NCBI RefSeq assembly: GCF_007786475.1
Contig: NZ_VNJJ01000003.1
Span: forward strand, 228,055-292,054
Reading direction: 5' to 3'
Source: Cohnella terricola
GTDB taxonomy: Bacteria > Bacillota > Bacilli > Paenibacillales > Paenibacillaceae
Length of the DNA stretch: 64,000 nt
The notes beneath the pieces were generated by a model, which did not search any database, had not been told where the DNA came from, and was given only the letters and a program-made list of their open reading frames with translations. Positions 62,599 to 64,000 of this stretch are shown in pieces (within the stretch, counting starts at the first letter, position 1; every line of letters starts with the position of its first letter). The translations under genes and the position numbers were made by a program.

Positions 62599-64000
62599 TC
62601 AATTTTTTGCATTGGGGAACACGATGGGCTGCAACTCTCGGTATTCTGAGGGCGTCTGCCCGGTGAACTTCTTGAACACTTGGCTGAAATAGCGCTGGTT
62701 CTCGTACCCGACGAGCTCGGATATATCATTGATTTTACGGTTCGATTCGCGCAGCAGATCGCATGCCTTCTCCATTCGTTTCCGCGTAACGTATTCGATG
62801 AAATTCTCCCCTGTCACAGACTTGAATTGTTTGCTCAAATAGCTGGGGTCCATATGGTAGCGGGTCGCGATATCTATTAAGCCTATATCCTCGAAATAAT
62901 GCTCGTCCAAATAGGCGGCAATCTCGGATATCGGATTCGCGGCACCCGGAGCCGTTGTTTCAACGATATGTCTCTCGATAGCCGTCGAGAGCTGCGAGGT
63001 GTAGTTAAGCAGCGCCTCCACGCTCATAATGCCGTCAATCGCCCGTTGATCGGATAAGAGCGTACTGGCCGCAGCGATCGATTCCCAATGGCTGCCGGCG
63101 GCGGAGACGAGCTTGCGGAGCTCCTTCTGAGCTCCCTGGATCGTTAGAGACCGAGCAGCTTCGGCCTTGCGCGCGAACTCATCGAGTAGCCTGCGCGCGG
63201 CGGACGCTTGGCCCGCAGCGATCGCCTGATGCAACAGCTTCGCATCAAATCCGCTGAACACTTCCGCGCAATTCAACGGCTTTCCTGAATCCGCCGCGTA
63301 GATCGCGAGGTCCGTTCCTTGCAGCAGATTGCCGCGAAGCAGTTCGTTCGCCTCGGCGAAGGCTTCGGGCAACTGCTCTAGACTATCGCGTAGAGAACTC
63401 AGCCCGGCGACGACGTGAAGGTCTAACATTCCGTTGACCGCGGCGTGGAACGGCTGCAGCAACTGCCGGATTGCTTCACCGCTGGCGAACGATTCGGGAA
63501 GAAGCAAACAAAGCCGCATCCTGTCGTCCGACTTGTACACGTATAACGGTGCTTCTCGCGTCACTTCGTTCATCATATTTTCAACGCTGAACATAAGCAG
63601 ATCGGCATTGCCGTGGAACTTCGTTTCCGCCAGCTCCCGGAACCTGCGCAGCATGCACACGACGAGACGGTAGCGGCCCGGCAGGAGATCCGAGAGCAGC
63701 TCCGCGGAACGGTATACAATGTCCGCAGCGTTCGCGATCCGTCGCCCCGTCACATTTTGAAGAAAGGCTTCGGTTTGCAGCTTACGCATCTCGCTCGCGA
63801 ATTGCTGCCTCTGTTCGATGCTCAGATGGCTTCGGCTCGCCTCCATTGCCTTGATCATCGCGCTTTTCAAATCCGCGAGCGACACCGGCTTCAGTACGTA
63901 TTCGCACGCTTGGTACGTGACGGCGGCCTTCATGAATTCGAATTGTGTATGGCCGCTGATCACGATCACTTTAATGTGATTGTACCGATGGTACAGCTGT
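62599..64000 (-). CDS. YesN-type response regulator with AraC HTH (N-terminus outside window)
   Basis: The frame is open to the window end (reads VIVISGHTQFEFMKAAVTYQACEYVLKP, the C-terminal part of a receiver domain with its conserved Lys). Then a long helical linker region and a C-terminal pair of AraC helices (IGLIDIATRYHMDPSYLSKQF and INDISELVGYENQRYFSQVFKK). YesN-type regulators with a YesM-like sensor kinase control sugar transport operons in Paenibacillus; the kinase gene would lie outside. It is upstream of the binding-protein gene. Confidence 0.88.
   Translation of the reverse strand, partial: QLYHRYNHIKVIVISGHTQFEFMKAAVTYQACEYVLKPVSLADLKSAMIKAMEASRSHLSIEQRQQFASEMRKLQTEAFLQNVTGRRIANAADIVYRSAELLSDLLPGRYRLVVCMLRRFRELAETKFHGNADLLMFSVENMMNEVTREAPLYVYKSDDRMRLCLLLPESFASGEAIRQLLQPFHAAVNGMLDLHVVAGLSSLRDSLEQLPEAFAEANELLRGNLLQGTDLAIYAADSGKPLNCAEVFSGFDAKLLHQAIAAGQASAARRLLDEFARKAEAARSLTIQGAQKELRKLVSAAGSHWESIAAASTLLSDQRAIDGIMSVEALLNYTSQLSTAIERHIVETTAPGAANPISEIAAYLDEHYFEDIGLIDIATRYHMDPSYLSKQFKSVTGENFIEYVTRKRMEKACDLLRESNRKINDISELVGYENQRYFSQVFKKFTGQTPSEYRELQPIVFPNAKN

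Overview
The window looks like a chromosomal segment of a spore-forming Paenibacillaceae bacterium (Paenibacillus or Cohnella type). Supporting signs are a sporulenol/hopene-type cyclase, a DUF3231 coat-type protein, an oxalate decarboxylase, strong Firmicutes AGGAGG ribosome binding sites, frequent TTG/GTG starts, AraC/YesN regulators beside family 16, 36 and 95 glycoside hydrolases, and cre-like sites. No rRNA, tRNA or CRISPR array was seen.

1-13.7 kb is mostly ordinary chromosome: the C-terminal part of a secreted protein, a solitary bioB behind a near-perfect BirA-type operator, a class A penicillin-binding protein with a Lys/Asp-repeat tail, a tiny Phe/Arg/Asp-repeat protein, a DoxX-like protein, an oxalate decarboxylase with a changed active-site lid, a squalene-hopene/sporulenol cyclase, a DUF457-type membrane hydrolase and a beta-propeller lactonase-like protein. 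Several genes here carry frameshifts, and a scrap of a CotA-like multicopper oxidase remains.

14-30 kb is an AT-rich accessory region: a damaged lipoprotein, a YetF-like protein, a WYL regulator divergent from two GyrI-like binding proteins, an XRE-cupin regulator with a CynX-type transporter, a tyrosine recombinase, a DMT exporter with an AraC regulator, a truncated phosphotransferase, and complete or broken ends of Tn7-like transposons.

27.5-45.3 kb is the most interesting part. A TnsB-type end at 27548 (begins TGTCGG) and an opposite end at 43885 (finishes CCGACA) share a 20-bp binding-site family and bracket about 16 kb. Inside are a spore-type DUF3231 gene, a DUF378 gene, a five-gene glycan operon, a polysaccharide deacetylase, two XRE regulators, and tnsA, tnsB, tnsC, a second TnsC-like ATPase with a degenerate Walker B, and tnsD/tniQ. 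tnsB is interrupted by an in-frame TAA and by a -1 frameshift that falls exactly on an A AAA AAG slippery heptamer. A second, 1.26-kb mini-element (44001-45257) with its own site family lies next to it and carries a DUF3888 gene and a TnsD/TniQ remnant. Three site families (A, B, C) share one 'complex end' layout: terminal site, a hairpin, an inverted site, then direct sites.

45.7-64 kb is GC-richer chromosome devoted to carbohydrate use: a GH16 glucanase with a CBM13 lectin domain, VOC and SDR proteins, a CAP-domain lipoprotein, a GH95 alpha-L-fucosidase, a large DUF5107-TPR protein, and an operon encoding a YesN-type response regulator, a sugar-binding lipoprotein, two ABC permeases and a GH36 alpha-galactosidase. 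Two further AraC regulators sit among them.
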